This document shows, piece by piece, positions 54,034-63,123 of a stretch of 64,000 nt of DNA. The stretch comes from Sphingomonas liriopis. GTDB lineage: Bacteria > Pseudomonadota > Alphaproteobacteria > Sphingomonadales > Sphingomonadaceae. The stretch spans positions 62,001-126,000 of the forward strand of contig NZ_JAMLDY010000005.1 in NCBI RefSeq assembly GCF_024211255.1. Direction: 5' to 3'. Both the position numbers and the translations under genes were made by a program. Numbering within the stretch: the first letter of the stretch is position 1; each line of letters starts with the position of its first letter. Under the pieces are notes generated by a model, which made no database searches, was not told the origin of the DNA, and saw only the letters and a program-made list of their open reading frames with translations.

Positions 54034-55296
54034 TTACGGATCCGATCGCCTCGCCCAGGCGAGCCAGATTGCCGCGGTCCAGGAAAAGGTGTCGCCGCCG
54101 GTTGGCGCGCCGCCGGTAGGATCGAACGCCTCGTAGAATCCCGATCGCGCGATCAGCCCGTTGGTGTCGGCGCGTATCCGCTCGCCCGCAGCGACATGGC
54201 CCGCTTCCTTCAGTCCGCGGCCGATCATGTAGTTGACGACCGCCCACACCGGCCCCCGCCAATAGCGCAGCATCTGGAAGCCGGGATCGTCCGGATCGAG
54301 GCTCGGCATCAGATAGCCAACACGCATGCCGATCCGGTCGAGATGCGCGAGCATCGCCTCATCGCGCGGACCATCGCCTGCCCCCGCCCAGAACGACAGG
54401 AAGGATGCGCTGGTGACGAAGCCCGACGAGCGCCCGGTGATCGTGTCGCGCGAACACCAGCTTCGTGCCGCATCGTCCCACAGCCAGCCGATGCCTTGCT
54501 CGGCGCGGGCGATATGGCCTGCAATCTCGTCCGCCGCCGCGTCGTCGCTGAGCACCTGCGCCAGCGCCAGCAGATCGCGGTTGGCGCGCAGGAAGATCAT
54601 CGACATGCCCACATCGGCGACGCGGAACGGATTCTCCGCGGCGATCCGGGCATGATCCCACCCGGTGCTGCGCCCGAAATCGACCAGCGCGACGTAACGG
54701 TCGTATTCCGCGCCGGTCGGTCGCATCGCCGCATCGAGATGGCCGAGGTCGCGCCGGACGTACGGTGCGACGCCGGCGGTATCGATGGCAGCGCCCGGCA
54801 CATCCCATTCGGGCGAATTGTCGCGCCCGGTTTCCCATGGATGCATCGCGACGACGACGCCACGGCCTTCGAAATCGCGATATCGCCAGAACCAGCGGTG
54901 CCACGCCAGCAGCTTGGGGAACAGCGCCGCCAGTCGCGGGCGAACGCCGGGATCGCCATCCCACAGGGTGCGCACGATGCTGGCTGCGACGGGTGGCTGG
55001 GTGATGCCCGAGGTGCGCACCCCCTCCCCCGCCTGCCAGCGGTCGGGCCCCGGAAAATAGCCGGCGTCGTCCTGCCAGAAGACGATGTGCGGCACGAAGC
55101 CGTCGGCCCATTGCGCGGCGAATAGCGTCTCGATCTCCTGCCATGCCCGATTCCCATCGAAGGTGGCGAAGCCGAGCGCGACGAACGCCGAATCCCAGTT
55201 CCACTGAAACGGATAGACGCGCCCGTTGGGCACCGAATAGCCGCCGCGGTCGTTGCCGCGCAGGATCGCGCGCGCCTCCTCGTCTCGCGACCGCAT
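54034..55296 (-). CDS. GH63/MGH1-type glycoside hydrolase (glucosylglycerate/mannosylglycerate hydrolase-like)
   Basis: The 420-residue protein is an (alpha/alpha)6-barrel glycoside hydrolase of the mannosylglycerate/glucosylglycerate hydrolase branch. Motifs follow the family order: WNWDSAF with D35, WETGRDNSPEWD with D159 and GFYEAFDPTGG with E389. These correspond by position to the three active-site acids of the Mycolicibacterium hassiacum glucosylglycerate hydrolase (D43, D182, E419). No signal peptide is present, so it acts in the cytoplasm. It overlaps the upstream receptor stop (TGATG), so the two are coupled. The expected products, glucose or mannose plus D-glycerate, match the glycerate kinase encoded across the divergent promoter. 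Which sugar it releases is not readable. Confidence 0.88.
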   Translation of the reverse strand: MRSRDEEARAILRGNDRGGYSVPNGRVYPFQWNWDSAFVALGFATFDGNRAWQEIETLFAAQWADGFVPHIVFWQDDAGYFPGPDRWQAGEGVRTSGITQPPVAASIVRTLWDGDPGVRPRLAALFPKLLAWHRWFWRYRDFEGRGVVVAMHPWETGRDNSPEWDVPGAAIDTAGVAPYVRRDLGHLDAAMRPTGAEYDRYVALVDFGRSTGWDHARIAAENPFRVADVGMSMIFLRANRDLLALAQVLSDDAAADEIAGHIARAEQGIGWLWDDAARSWCSRDTITGRSSGFVTSASFLSFWAGAGDGPRDEAMLAHLDRIGMRVGYLMPSLDPDDPGFQMLRYWRGPVWAVVNYMIGRGLKEAGHVAAGERIRADTNGLIARSGFYEAFDPTGGAPTGGDTFSWTAAIWLAWARRSDP

Positions 55297-57776
55297 CAGA
55301 AGTCGTAGCTCAGCCGTATCGACAACCGGCGCGGCAGGATCGGGCGGCCGACGAAATAGGTGCCGACGGTCTGCGATACCTGGCGCGGCGATCCTTCCGA
55401 AATGCCCTGGCTGTCGAACAGATTGTAGACGTCGACCCCGAGCCGAACCGACTGGCGATCCGCGAGCGGCAGCTTGTAGCCCGCGATCAGCCGCACGGTA
55501 TTGAAGCCGTTCAGCCGGATTGCGTTGGAATTGTCGGTATAGTTCGGCCCGGTATAGGTTGTCGCCACCGACGCATCGAAGGCGTCGTCGTCGTAATACA
55601 GCCCGGCATTGTAGAGCACGTTGGGCTGGCGCGGTTCCTTGTTGCCGACGAACTGCGGCGTGATGTCCAATGCCGTGAATTCGTCGTGGACCAGGCTGAC
55701 GTTGCCGTCGAAGCGCAGATGGTCGAGCAGACGGACGCCGAGCACCGCCTCCAGCCCATAGGCCTTGGTCGAGACGATCGTCACCTGTTCGGTCACGCCG
55801 CCGCCGGGCGCATTGACCAGCAGCACCGTCCGCCGGTTCTTGAGGTCGTTGTAGAAGCCCGACAGCGATGCGGTCACGCGGCCCGCTCCGAACTTCAGTC
55901 CGGCCTCGGCCTGGCGAATGATCTCGGGCTGGTAGGATTGCGTCTGCCCCGCCGCGTTGACCGCCACCGAATTGAGCGCAGGGAAGAAAAAGCCGCGATT
56001 GGCGTTGGCGTAGAGGTTGAGGCTCGGCGTCAGCTTGTAGAGCACGCCGGCGGACAGCGCCCAGCTACTCGCACTCACCTTGCCGCGCACCACCGTACCG
56101 GTTTCCCACACGACGTTGCGCAGCGCCGTCGACAGATTGGGCGTGGTCGCATCGGTGATCGTCGTCGCGGTCGCGGCGCGCGCGATGTCGCCGTCCGACC
56201 ATTCGACGCGGCCGCCGAAGTCGAACACCAGCCGCCCGCCCTCGATCTGGTCGGCAAGGTAGACCGCGTAATGCGTCTGTTTCGCGGTGTTGTCGGTGTA
56301 GCCGACACCGGCATCGAGCAGCCCGCCGTTCGACACGATCGTCGGTACGCCCGCCGCGTTGCGCACGGTGAGGTTGATGAGCCGCGGCCGGTTGTTGAAC
56401 GCGCCGAGATAGGCGGTGGTGACGGTCTGGTCACGCGCCCAGGCATCGGCAAAATAGCCGCCCAGCGTCAGGTTGTGGCGGACATCGCCATCGGTCAGCT
56501 GCCTGGTCAGGTTCAACTCGGCGGTGGTGTCGTGATTGGGCCGGTTGCGGTCCTGGAAGCGGTTGGCGAACAGGATCGCGGACCCCGGCACCGCCGACCC
56601 GTCGTCGGCATAGGTGAAGCTGGCGTTGCTCGGCAGTCCGCGCAATGCCAGGAACCCGGCCTGCGTCTGCGGCACGTTGGCGAGCCCGTCGCCGTCGAGG
56701 AAGAAGCCGAAACGATGGGCGTAGCGCGAATATTTCGCCTTGCCGTTCAGCCCCCAGCCGTCGCCGAAATCCTTGGTGAAGGCGAGCGCCACCTGACCGC
56801 CCGCGGTATAGACGCCATCGGCGATCCGCGTCTGGAACCGACCGCCGCCGGGCGTCGCGAAGCCCAGTCCCGACACCGCATCGGTCAGCAGCGAATTGAC
56901 CAGTTTCCCGTCATTGCCGGGGATGCGCTCGCGCGTTGCGCCGTCGAGCGGAAACGGCAGATAGAATTGCACGCGGTCGTGGATATACTGGCCCGACAGC
57001 GTCACCGATCCCGATCCGTCGGAGAAATCCTTGCGGATATTGCCGCGCAGCTGCCCACCCTTGGTCGGCAGACCGGTGCGGATCGGGCCATCGTCGTGGC
57101 GGAAATACCCCGAGAAAGCGTAATAGAGCCCTGCGGCGTCCAGCGGCCCGCTTGCCGCCACATCGCCGCGGAACCGCCCACGCTCGGCCCATTCGGCCTG
57201 GACAGTGCCCTGCGGCGTATCGGTCCCCGTCTTCGAAATGTAGTTGATGAGCCCCGCGACCGAACCCGAACCGAACAGGTTGGACACGCCGCCGCGGACG
57301 AACTCGAGCCGTTCGATGCCCGGATCGTTGCGATAATAGACGTCATAGGCCGACGAGTTGAGCCCGAACGAGCTCAACACTGGAATACCGTCATATTGCA
57401 GCGGTGTCAGCTGGTAGGTGCCGCCGAGCGGCAATCCCTTGATGAAGACGTTGACCGCGACTTCGCCGCCGCCGCCCTCCGCCTTGATCGACGGGACGGT
57501 ATTGAGGATGTCGGCCTGGCTCGACGCGGCGGTGCGCTGCAGCTGGGTGGCATCGATCGTCGACACCGACAGCGGCGTGTCGCGCGCGCGGCGCGCGGCG
57601 CTGGTGCCGGTCACGACGATGTCGCCGTCCTGCGGCTGATCGGCCCCGGCGGGCGCCTGGGGAGCCGGTGCGGTCTGCGCCTGGGCGACGCCGGCTCCGG
57701 CGCCTCCCGATGCGACGGCCATCGCCCCCGCCAGCCACAGCGCCCGCATCGATACGTTCGACCTTGAATAGCTCAT
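55296..57776 (-). CDS. TonB-dependent outer-membrane receptor
   Basis: The 826-residue receptor has a signal peptide (about 1-33, ending GVAQAQT), a TonB-box-like DGDIVVTGTS (about 50-59), a plug (about 60-180; ERLEFVRGGVSNLFGSGSVAG) and a barrel ending in LSIRLSYDF. The plug reads EFVRGGVSNLFGSGS rather than the common KGPQGTLYG. It is translationally coupled to the glycoside hydrolase gene and lies divergent from the LysR regulator gene. It probably imports the glycerate glycoside or an oligosaccharide containing it; that ligand is inferred from the locus. Confidence 0.94.
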   Translation of the reverse strand: MSYSRSNVSMRALWLAGAMAVASGGAGAGVAQAQTAPAPQAPAGADQPQDGDIVVTGTSAARRARDTPLSVSTIDATQLQRTAASSQADILNTVPSIKAEGGGGEVAVNVFIKGLPLGGTYQLTPLQYDGIPVLSSFGLNSSAYDVYYRNDPGIERLEFVRGGVSNLFGSGSVAGLINYISKTGTDTPQGTVQAEWAERGRFRGDVAASGPLDAAGLYYAFSGYFRHDDGPIRTGLPTKGGQLRGNIRKDFSDGSGSVTLSGQYIHDRVQFYLPFPLDGATRERIPGNDGKLVNSLLTDAVSGLGFATPGGGRFQTRIADGVYTAGGQVALAFTKDFGDGWGLNGKAKYSRYAHRFGFFLDGDGLANVPQTQAGFLALRGLPSNASFTYADDGSAVPGSAILFANRFQDRNRPNHDTTAELNLTRQLTDGDVRHNLTLGGYFADAWARDQTVTTAYLGAFNNRPRLINLTVRNAAGVPTIVSNGGLLDAGVGYTDNTAKQTHYAVYLADQIEGGRLVFDFGGRVEWSDGDIARAATATTITDATTPNLSTALRNVVWETGTVVRGKVSASSWALSAGVLYKLTPSLNLYANANRGFFFPALNSVAVNAAGQTQSYQPEIIRQAEAGLKFGAGRVTASLSGFYNDLKNRRTVLLVNAPGGGVTEQVTIVSTKAYGLEAVLGVRLLDHLRFDGNVSLVHDEFTALDITPQFVGNKEPRQPNVLYNAGLYYDDDAFDASVATTYTGPNYTDNSNAIRLNGFNTVRLIAGYKLPLADRQSVRLGVDVYNLFDSQGISEGSPRQVSQTVGTYFVGRPILPRRLSIRLSYDF

Positions 57777-57880
57777 CGATCCTCCCCCTGTGCGTGCTCC
57801 GCCTTGCCGGTCGGTCGCGTGTCGAGGGATAGGTGCGGCGATCGCCGGGGAAACAGAAGGCGCGAAAGGCAGAACAGTCC

Positions 57881-57897
57881 GTTGCGGTTACAGCAAC
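57881..57897. promoter_or_regulatory. Candidate LysR site (T-N11-A), divergent promoter
   Basis: GTTGC-GGTTACA-GCAAC: a perfect 5-bp inverted repeat around 7 bp, containing the T-N11-A signature of LysR operators. It lies 39 bp before the LysR start and 105 bp before the divergent receptor start. A related element occurs at 58870-58886. Confidence 0.6.
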
Positions 57898-57935
57898 AAT
57901 GCCGCAGACTGCCGGTAAAGAGAGGACACGCCATC

Positions 57936-58847
57936 ATGCTCGATTTCGGGGACCTCACGGTCTTCGCCAAGGTCGTGGAGACCGAGAGCTTCACCCGCGC
58001 CGGCCACCAGCTCGGCATGCCCAAGTCGAGCGTCAGCCGGCGCATCACGCGGCTCGAACAGCATCTCGACACACAGCTGCTCCGCCGCAACACGCGGGCG
58101 GTGACGGTGACCGAGGACGGCGCGCTGTTCTTCCAATATTGCCTGCGCTCGATCGGCGTCCTCAAGGACGGCGAACGCGCGTTGCAGAGCCAGCAGCGCT
58201 ATCCGCAGGGGATCATCCGCACCGTCCTGCCGCACGGCCTCAGCCAGAGCCTGCTCGGCCCGATGCTCGCCGATTTCCTGGCGCTCTACCCAGAGGTGCG
58301 ATTGCTGACCCAGGTCAGCGACGACGGGATCGCGATGCTGCGTAGCGGATTCGACGTTGCGATCGTGGTCGGCCCGCTGGCCAGTTCCGATCTCGTCGCG
58401 ACCCGGCTGGGCGGCGCCGAATGCGGGCTGTTCTGTTCGCACGATCTCGCCGAGCGGATGGGGATGCCGCAGACGCCTGTCGAATTGCCGCGCTTCGACC
58501 TGCTCGGCCTCGACGCGGTCGATCGCCGTCACCGCTGGACGCTGCAACGCGGGGCCGAGGAGGCGAGCGTCGAATTCGCCGCCCGCTTCGCGACCAACGA
58601 TCTCGCCATGCTGCGCCAGGCGACGCTCGCCGGGCTGGGCATCGCCAGCCTTCCCGCCTTCCTGTGCAAGCGGGACCTGGCGGAGGGCCGGCTGACCGAG
58701 GTGATGCCGGGATGGAACAGCGGCGGCATCGACTATTTCGCGGTGTTCAGCGATCCCAAGACGGTGCCGGTGCGCGTGCGCACGCTCATCGATTTCCTCG
58801 TCGAGCGCCTGCGTCGCGGCCTGTCCTGGGAACCCGCCGGACTGTAA
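57936..58847 (+). CDS. LysR family transcriptional regulator
   Basis: The 303-residue protein has a LysR helix-turn-helix at about 1-60 (FAKVVETESFTRAGHQLGMP, then KSSVSRRITRLEQHL) and an effector-binding domain at about 90-295. It begins MLDFGDLTVFAKVV, the normal family N-terminus, so ATG 57936 is the right start. It is divergent from the receptor-hydrolase operon and lies upstream of the glycerate kinase and MFS genes. It probably senses a pathway intermediate such as glycerate; that is an inference from position. Confidence 0.94.
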   Translation: MLDFGDLTVFAKVVETESFTRAGHQLGMPKSSVSRRITRLEQHLDTQLLRRNTRAVTVTEDGALFFQYCLRSIGVLKDGERALQSQQRYPQGIIRTVLPHGLSQSLLGPMLADFLALYPEVRLLTQVSDDGIAMLRSGFDVAIVVGPLASSDLVATRLGGAECGLFCSHDLAERMGMPQTPVELPRFDLLGLDAVDRRHRWTLQRGAEEASVEFAARFATNDLAMLRQATLAGLGIASLPAFLCKRDLAEGRLTEVMPGWNSGGIDYFAVFSDPKTVPVRVRTLIDFLVERLRRGLSWEPAGL

Positions 58848-58869
58848 GTTGTCGAAACCGGAACAGGGC

Positions 58870-58886
58870 GTTGCGCAGACAGTGAC
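58870..58886. promoter_or_regulatory. Second LysR-type site, upstream of glycerate kinase
   Basis: GTTGC-GCAGACA-GTGAC: the same left arm, 7-bp spacing and T-N11-A pattern as the site at 57881, with a weaker right arm (3 of 5). It lies 83 bp before the kinase start and 22 bp after the LysR stop. Confidence 0.45.
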
Positions 58887-58969
58887 TGCCGATGGTGCGC
58901 GCGCTGGGCGAAGATCGGGCACAACGGACGGGCCGAACCCCGATCCGCGCAAACAAGGGTCGGGGGCGG

Positions 58970-60259
58970 ATGACGGTCGACGGGGCATTGGTGCAAGTGC
59001 GCGACAGGTTGCGCGGGCTGTTCGATATCGCGGTCGACGCGGTGTCGGCGCATCGCGTGATGCCGCGCAAGCTGGCGCAGGCGAGCGACGGACGCACGGC
59101 GATCATCGCGATCGGCAAGGCGGCGGCGCCGATGATGCGCGTCGCGATCGATCGGATCGGCGATCCCGCCGCGGCGCTGCTCGTCACCCGCCACGGGCAT
59201 CTCGGCGCCATCGCCTTCCCGCCGATCGTCGAGGTGATCGAGGCCGGACACCCCGTTCCCGATGCCGCCAGCCTGATCGCCGCGGATCGCGCGCTCGCCG
59301 TCGCGGCGGGGCTGCGGGCGCAGGACCGGCTGATCCTGCTGCTGTCGGGCGGCGGCTCCGCGCTGGCGGCGGCGCCGGCCGCCGGCGTCGGGCTGGAGGA
59401 CAAGCAGGCGGTGACGCGCGCGCTGCTGCGATCCGGCGCGACGATCGGCGAGATCAATTGCGTCCGCAAGCATCTGTCGCGGATCAAGGGCGGGCGGCTG
59501 GCGCTCGCCGCCGGGCCGGCGCGGACGACGACCTACATCATCTCCGACGTGCCGGGCGACGATCCCGCCTTCGTCGCGTCGGGGCCGACCGTCGCCGACG
59601 ACAGCTCGCTGGCGGACGCGCGCGCGATCGTCGCCGGCTATGCGCTCGCGCTGCCACCCGCGGTCTCCGCGGCGCTCGCCGATCCGGTGAACGAATCCCC
59701 CGCCGCCGACGCGCTCGGCCTCGCCGGCTGCGAGACCCTGGTCATCGCCCGCGCCCGCGACGCGCTGACGGCGGCCGCCACGGCGGCGGCGGCGCAGGGG
59801 CTGACCGTGACCAACCTCGGCGACCGGTTGCAGGCGGAGGCGCGGCACCTCGGCACCAGCCACGCCGCGCTCGCCCGCCGTCTCGCCGCCGACGGCAGAG
59901 CGCGCGCGATCGTGTCCGGCGGGGAGACGACGGTCACCGTCGTCAATCCGCAGGGGCGCGGCGGACGCAACCTCGAATATCTGCTCGGTCTGGCCATCGC
60001 GCTCGATGGCGATCCGCGGATCAGCGCGCTGGCCTGCGACACCGACGGGATCGACGGGACGGAGGATGCCGCCGGCGCGATGATCTTTCCCGACACGCTG
60101 GCGCGCGCCGCGGCGGCGGGGCTCGATCCGGCGGAACATCTCGCCGCGAACGACGCCTATCGCTTCTTCGCCGCGCTCGACGACCTCGTCGTCACCGGCC
60201 CGACGCTGACCAACGTCAACGATTTCCGCGTCATCCTGATCGCCGGGGATCCGGCATGA
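58970..60259 (+). CDS. Glycerate 2-kinase (MOFRL/GckA-type)
   Basis: The 429-residue protein is a glycerate kinase of the MOFRL (GckA/TtuD) family, which makes 2-phosphoglycerate from D-glycerate and ATP. Conserved stretches are IGKAAAPM (about 45-52), EAGHPVPD, LLSGGGSAL (about 125-133), GEINCVRKHLSRIKGG (about 161-176) and the C-terminal MOFRL part with VSGGETTVTV and CDTDGIDGTEDAAGAM. The start at 58970 gives the family length; a longer upstream ATG adds arginine-rich sequence. It overlaps the MFS gene (ATGA). It supplies the next step after a glycerate glycoside is hydrolysed. Confidence 0.94.
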   Translation: MTVDGALVQVRDRLRGLFDIAVDAVSAHRVMPRKLAQASDGRTAIIAIGKAAAPMMRVAIDRIGDPAAALLVTRHGHLGAIAFPPIVEVIEAGHPVPDAASLIAADRALAVAAGLRAQDRLILLLSGGGSALAAAPAAGVGLEDKQAVTRALLRSGATIGEINCVRKHLSRIKGGRLALAAGPARTTTYIISDVPGDDPAFVASGPTVADDSSLADARAIVAGYALALPPAVSAALADPVNESPAADALGLAGCETLVIARARDALTAAATAAAAQGLTVTNLGDRLQAEARHLGTSHAALARRLAADGRARAIVSGGETTVTVVNPQGRGGRNLEYLLGLAIALDGDPRISALACDTDGIDGTEDAAGAMIFPDTLARAAAAGLDPAEHLAANDAYRFFAALDDLVVTGPTLTNVNDFRVILIAGDPA

Positions 60260-61473
60260 CGCGCGGTCGCTATCCGTGGGTGCTGGTGGCGCTGCTGTGG
60301 GTCGCCTCGTTCCTCAACGCCGCAGACCGCTCGATCCTGGTCGCGACGATGCCGCAGATCCGTGACGCATTCGGCCTGTCCGCGACACAGCTGGCGCTGG
60401 TCAGCTCGATCTTCTTCTGGGTCTACGCCTTCGCCGCCTTCGTCTCGGGGCGGATCGGCGATGCGACGCGGCGCTCGCGGGTCATCGCCTATGGCCTCGT
60501 ATTCTGGAGCATCGCGACCGGCGCGATGTCGCTCGCCGCCGGATTCGGCATGCTGCTCGCGATCCGCGCCGCGGTCGCGCTCGGCGAATCGAGCTATTAT
60601 CCCAGCGCGACCGCGCTGATCGGCGACTGGCACGGCGACAGGATGCGCAGCCGCGCATTGTCGCTGCATCAGACCGGACTGTTCGCGGGGGCCGGCATCG
60701 GTGCGCTCGCCGCCGGGATGATCGCGGACCGGTTCGGCTGGCGCGCGCCTTTCCTCGTATTTGCCGGCGTGGGCATCGTCTGGGCGGTGATATTGATCCG
60801 CTTCCTGCGCGATCCGGGCGACCTTGCCCCGAAACCGGCGATCGCGCCCGCCGACGGCCCGCTGCGCACGATCCTGCGGACACCGGCCGCGCTCATCCTG
60901 TGCGGCGTGTTCTTCCTCGCCAATGGTGCATCGACCGGCGTGATGGTCTGGGCGCCGACCTTCGCGCACGACCGGCTCGGCCTCGACCTGACCGGATCGG
61001 CGCTGCTCGGATCGGCGACGATCAACCTCGCCGGCTTCCTGTCCGTACCGGTCGGCGGGCTGGTCGCCGACCTGCTGCGCCGCCGCTTCGCGCTCGGGCG
61101 GTTCCATACGCTGGCGATCGGTCTCGGGATCGCCGGGCTGTGCCTGTTGCCACTCGTCCTCGCCAAGACCGCATCGGCGGTGGCCATCGTGCTGGTCGCC
61201 TCGAGCGTCGGCAAAGGGCTGTTCGACGGCTGCATCTACGCCGCGATGCACGACATCGTGCCGCCGCCGGCGCGTGCGACCGCGGTGGGGCTGATGACGA
61301 CGCTCGGCTTCATCGGTGCCGGACTCTCGCCGCTGCTCGTCGCGCAGATCGCCGGGCGCTTCGGCCTTGCCGCCGGGATGACGTCGCTGGCACTGGCCTA
61401 TTTCGCGGCGGTGGCGGTGATCGTCGCGATGCGCCGCCCGGCGCTGCGCGCGATCGCCACGGTCGCGCATTGA
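60256..61473 (+). CDS. MFS transporter
   Basis: The 405-residue protein has about 12 transmembrane helices, the MFS motif region GRIGDATRRSRVI after helix 2 and a second one, GGLVADLLRRRFALGR, in the C-terminal half. The N-terminus WVASFLNAADRSILVATMPQI is like the anion:cation symporter branch. It is translationally coupled (ATGA) to the glycerate kinase gene. It probably transports glycerate or a glycerate glycoside across the inner membrane, since no other inner-membrane transporter is in the locus. Specificity is inferred. Confidence 0.92.
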   Translation: MTRGRYPWVLVALLWVASFLNAADRSILVATMPQIRDAFGLSATQLALVSSIFFWVYAFAAFVSGRIGDATRRSRVIAYGLVFWSIATGAMSLAAGFGMLLAIRAAVALGESSYYPSATALIGDWHGDRMRSRALSLHQTGLFAGAGIGALAAGMIADRFGWRAPFLVFAGVGIVWAVILIRFLRDPGDLAPKPAIAPADGPLRTILRTPAALILCGVFFLANGASTGVMVWAPTFAHDRLGLDLTGSALLGSATINLAGFLSVPVGGLVADLLRRRFALGRFHTLAIGLGIAGLCLLPLVLAKTASAVAIVLVASSVGKGLFDGCIYAAMHDIVPPPARATAVGLMTTLGFIGAGLSPLLVAQIAGRFGLAAGMTSLALAYFAAVAVIVAMRRPALRAIATVAH

Positions 61474-61511
61474 TGTTACGGCTTTGGCCCCGCCACTCGT
61501 CCAGGCCGGTG

Positions 61512-62084
61512 ATGACCGACGATGCCGCGACCAAGCGATGGTTCACCCAGGAGGTTCTGCCGCTCGAGCGCGACCTGGTGCGGTTCATCGCGCGCCATTG
61601 CCGCGATGGCGCCGATATCGCCGACGTCCGGCAGGAGGTGTATGAGCGCGCGCTGACCGGCGCGCGCGCCGATGCCCTGCGCTCGACCCGCGCCTATCTG
61701 TTCACCATCGCGCGGCATGTGCTGATCGACCGCGCCCGCCGCGCCAAGATCGTCTCGTTCGAACAGATCGCCGACATCGATACCGTCGACTGGGACCATG
61801 ATGCCTTCGCGCAGGATCGCCACATGACCGCGCGCGACGAATTGCGGCGCGCGATGCTCGGCCTTGAACAGCTGCCGCCGCGCTGTCGCGAGGTGGTCCG
61901 CCTGCGCAAGGTCGAAGGGCTCAGCATCCGCGAAACCGCCGACCGGATGGGCGTCAGCCACCACACGATCGAACGCCAACTGACGCTCGGCCTGCGCGCG
62001 CTCGCCAATTTCATGCTCGGCGGCGAGGGGCGGATCAGCCGCCCGCGCGCGCGATCGACCGCAGCGCGAGAGGCCGAACGATGA
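61512..62084 (+). CDS. ECF RNA polymerase sigma factor (FecI-like)
   Basis: The 190-residue protein has a sigma region 2 (about 25-95; DVRQEVYERAL, YLFTIARHVLIDRAR) and a region 4 (about 115-170; LEQLPPRCREVVRLRKVEGL, IRETADRMGVSHHTIERQL). It is of the FecI type that directs transcription of transport genes. ATG 61512 fits the family N-terminus; ATG 61473, overlapping the MFS stop as TGATG, would add 13 residues. It overlaps the FecR gene by 4 bp (ATGA). It probably drives the TonB-dependent receptor gene that follows. Confidence 0.93.
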   Translation: MTDDAATKRWFTQEVLPLERDLVRFIARHCRDGADIADVRQEVYERALTGARADALRSTRAYLFTIARHVLIDRARRAKIVSFEQIADIDTVDWDHDAFAQDRHMTARDELRRAMLGLEQLPPRCREVVRLRKVEGLSIRETADRMGVSHHTIERQLTLGLRALANFMLGGEGRISRPRARSTAAREAER

Positions 62085-63040
62085 GCGCCGCCCGTGATCT
62101 CGAACAGCAGGCGGCGCACTGGCTGGTCGCCCGCGACCAGCCCGACTGGTCCGCCGACGATGCCCGCGCGCTCGCCGCATGGCTGTCGGACAGCGTCGCG
62201 CACAAGGCGGCATTCTGGCGGTTGGAGGCGGGCTGGCATGCCGCGGACCGCCTCGCGGCAACGCGCGGCCCTTCTACCTTCAGGACGCCGCGCCGCTGGG
62301 CCCCGTCACCGATCTGGGGGATCGCTGCGGCGCTGGTGATCGCCTGCATGGCGGCGCTGGCGCTCTCGCAGTTCGTGCCGCTCGGCGGCGACGTGCCCAC
62401 GATCCGTGTCGCCACCGCCGTGGGCGCGCGGCGTCAGGTGGCGCTCGCCGACGGCAGCGCGGTGACGGTCAACACCGCCAGCACGATGCGTGCGTCCTTC
62501 GCCGCGGGCGAACGTCGCGTCTGGCTCGATCGCGGCGAGGCCTATTTCGAGGTCGCGCACGACCGACGCCACCCGTTCGTCGTGTTCGCCGGCGGACGCA
62601 AGGTGACGGTACTCGGCACCAAATTCTCGGTTCGCCGCGATGGCGACACCGTCACCGTCGCGGTGGCGGAAGGACGCGTGCGGGTCGAGGATGCCGACCC
62701 CGCCACCGCCGAACGCGCCGCGATCATCACCGCCGGCGACGTCGCGATCGCACGCGGTCACGCGATGCTGCTCGCCGACCGCTCCGAACAGCAGGTGCAG
62801 GACGCACTGGCTTGGCGGCGCGGCGTGCTGACCTTCGACCAGGTGACGCTGGAACAGGCGGCGCATGAGTTCAACCGCTACAACCATCGCCAGATCCGGC
62901 TGGGCGACGCGCAGGCCGCCCGGCTGCGCATCGGCGGGTCGTTCGAGGCGACCAATATCGACGCCTTCACGCGACTGCTCCACGACGCCTTCGGCCTGCG
63001 CATTGCCCACGATCGCGACGGCGTGACGATAAAATCCTGA
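62081..63040 (+). CDS. FecR-family anti-sigma regulator
   Basis: The 319-residue protein has an N-terminal sigma-binding domain (about 5-50; AAHWLVARDQPDWSADDARA), a single membrane helix at about 78-98 (IWGIAAALVIACMAALAL) and a periplasmic FecR domain (about 105-300; FEVAHDRRHPFVVFAG, VTVLGTKFSV). It lies in the ECF sigma/FecR/receptor order typical of trans-envelope signalling. The receptor STN domain should contact its periplasmic part and so release or activate the sigma factor. The start overlaps the sigma gene by 4 bp. Confidence 0.94.
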   Translation: MSAARDLEQQAAHWLVARDQPDWSADDARALAAWLSDSVAHKAAFWRLEAGWHAADRLAATRGPSTFRTPRRWAPSPIWGIAAALVIACMAALALSQFVPLGGDVPTIRVATAVGARRQVALADGSAVTVNTASTMRASFAAGERRVWLDRGEAYFEVAHDRRHPFVVFAGGRKVTVLGTKFSVRRDGDTVTVAVAEGRVRVEDADPATAERAAIITAGDVAIARGHAMLLADRSEQQVQDALAWRRGVLTFDQVTLEQAAHEFNRYNHRQIRLGDAQAARLRIGGSFEATNIDAFTRLLHDAFGLRIAHDRDGVTIKS

Positions 63041-63123
63041 CGCGCGTTACGGCTTTCGCCGAACCGTTCGTCTGACCCCGTATCGGCCCGCAGAGGCCGA
63101 CGGGACGCACACAAGGGGGGGAT

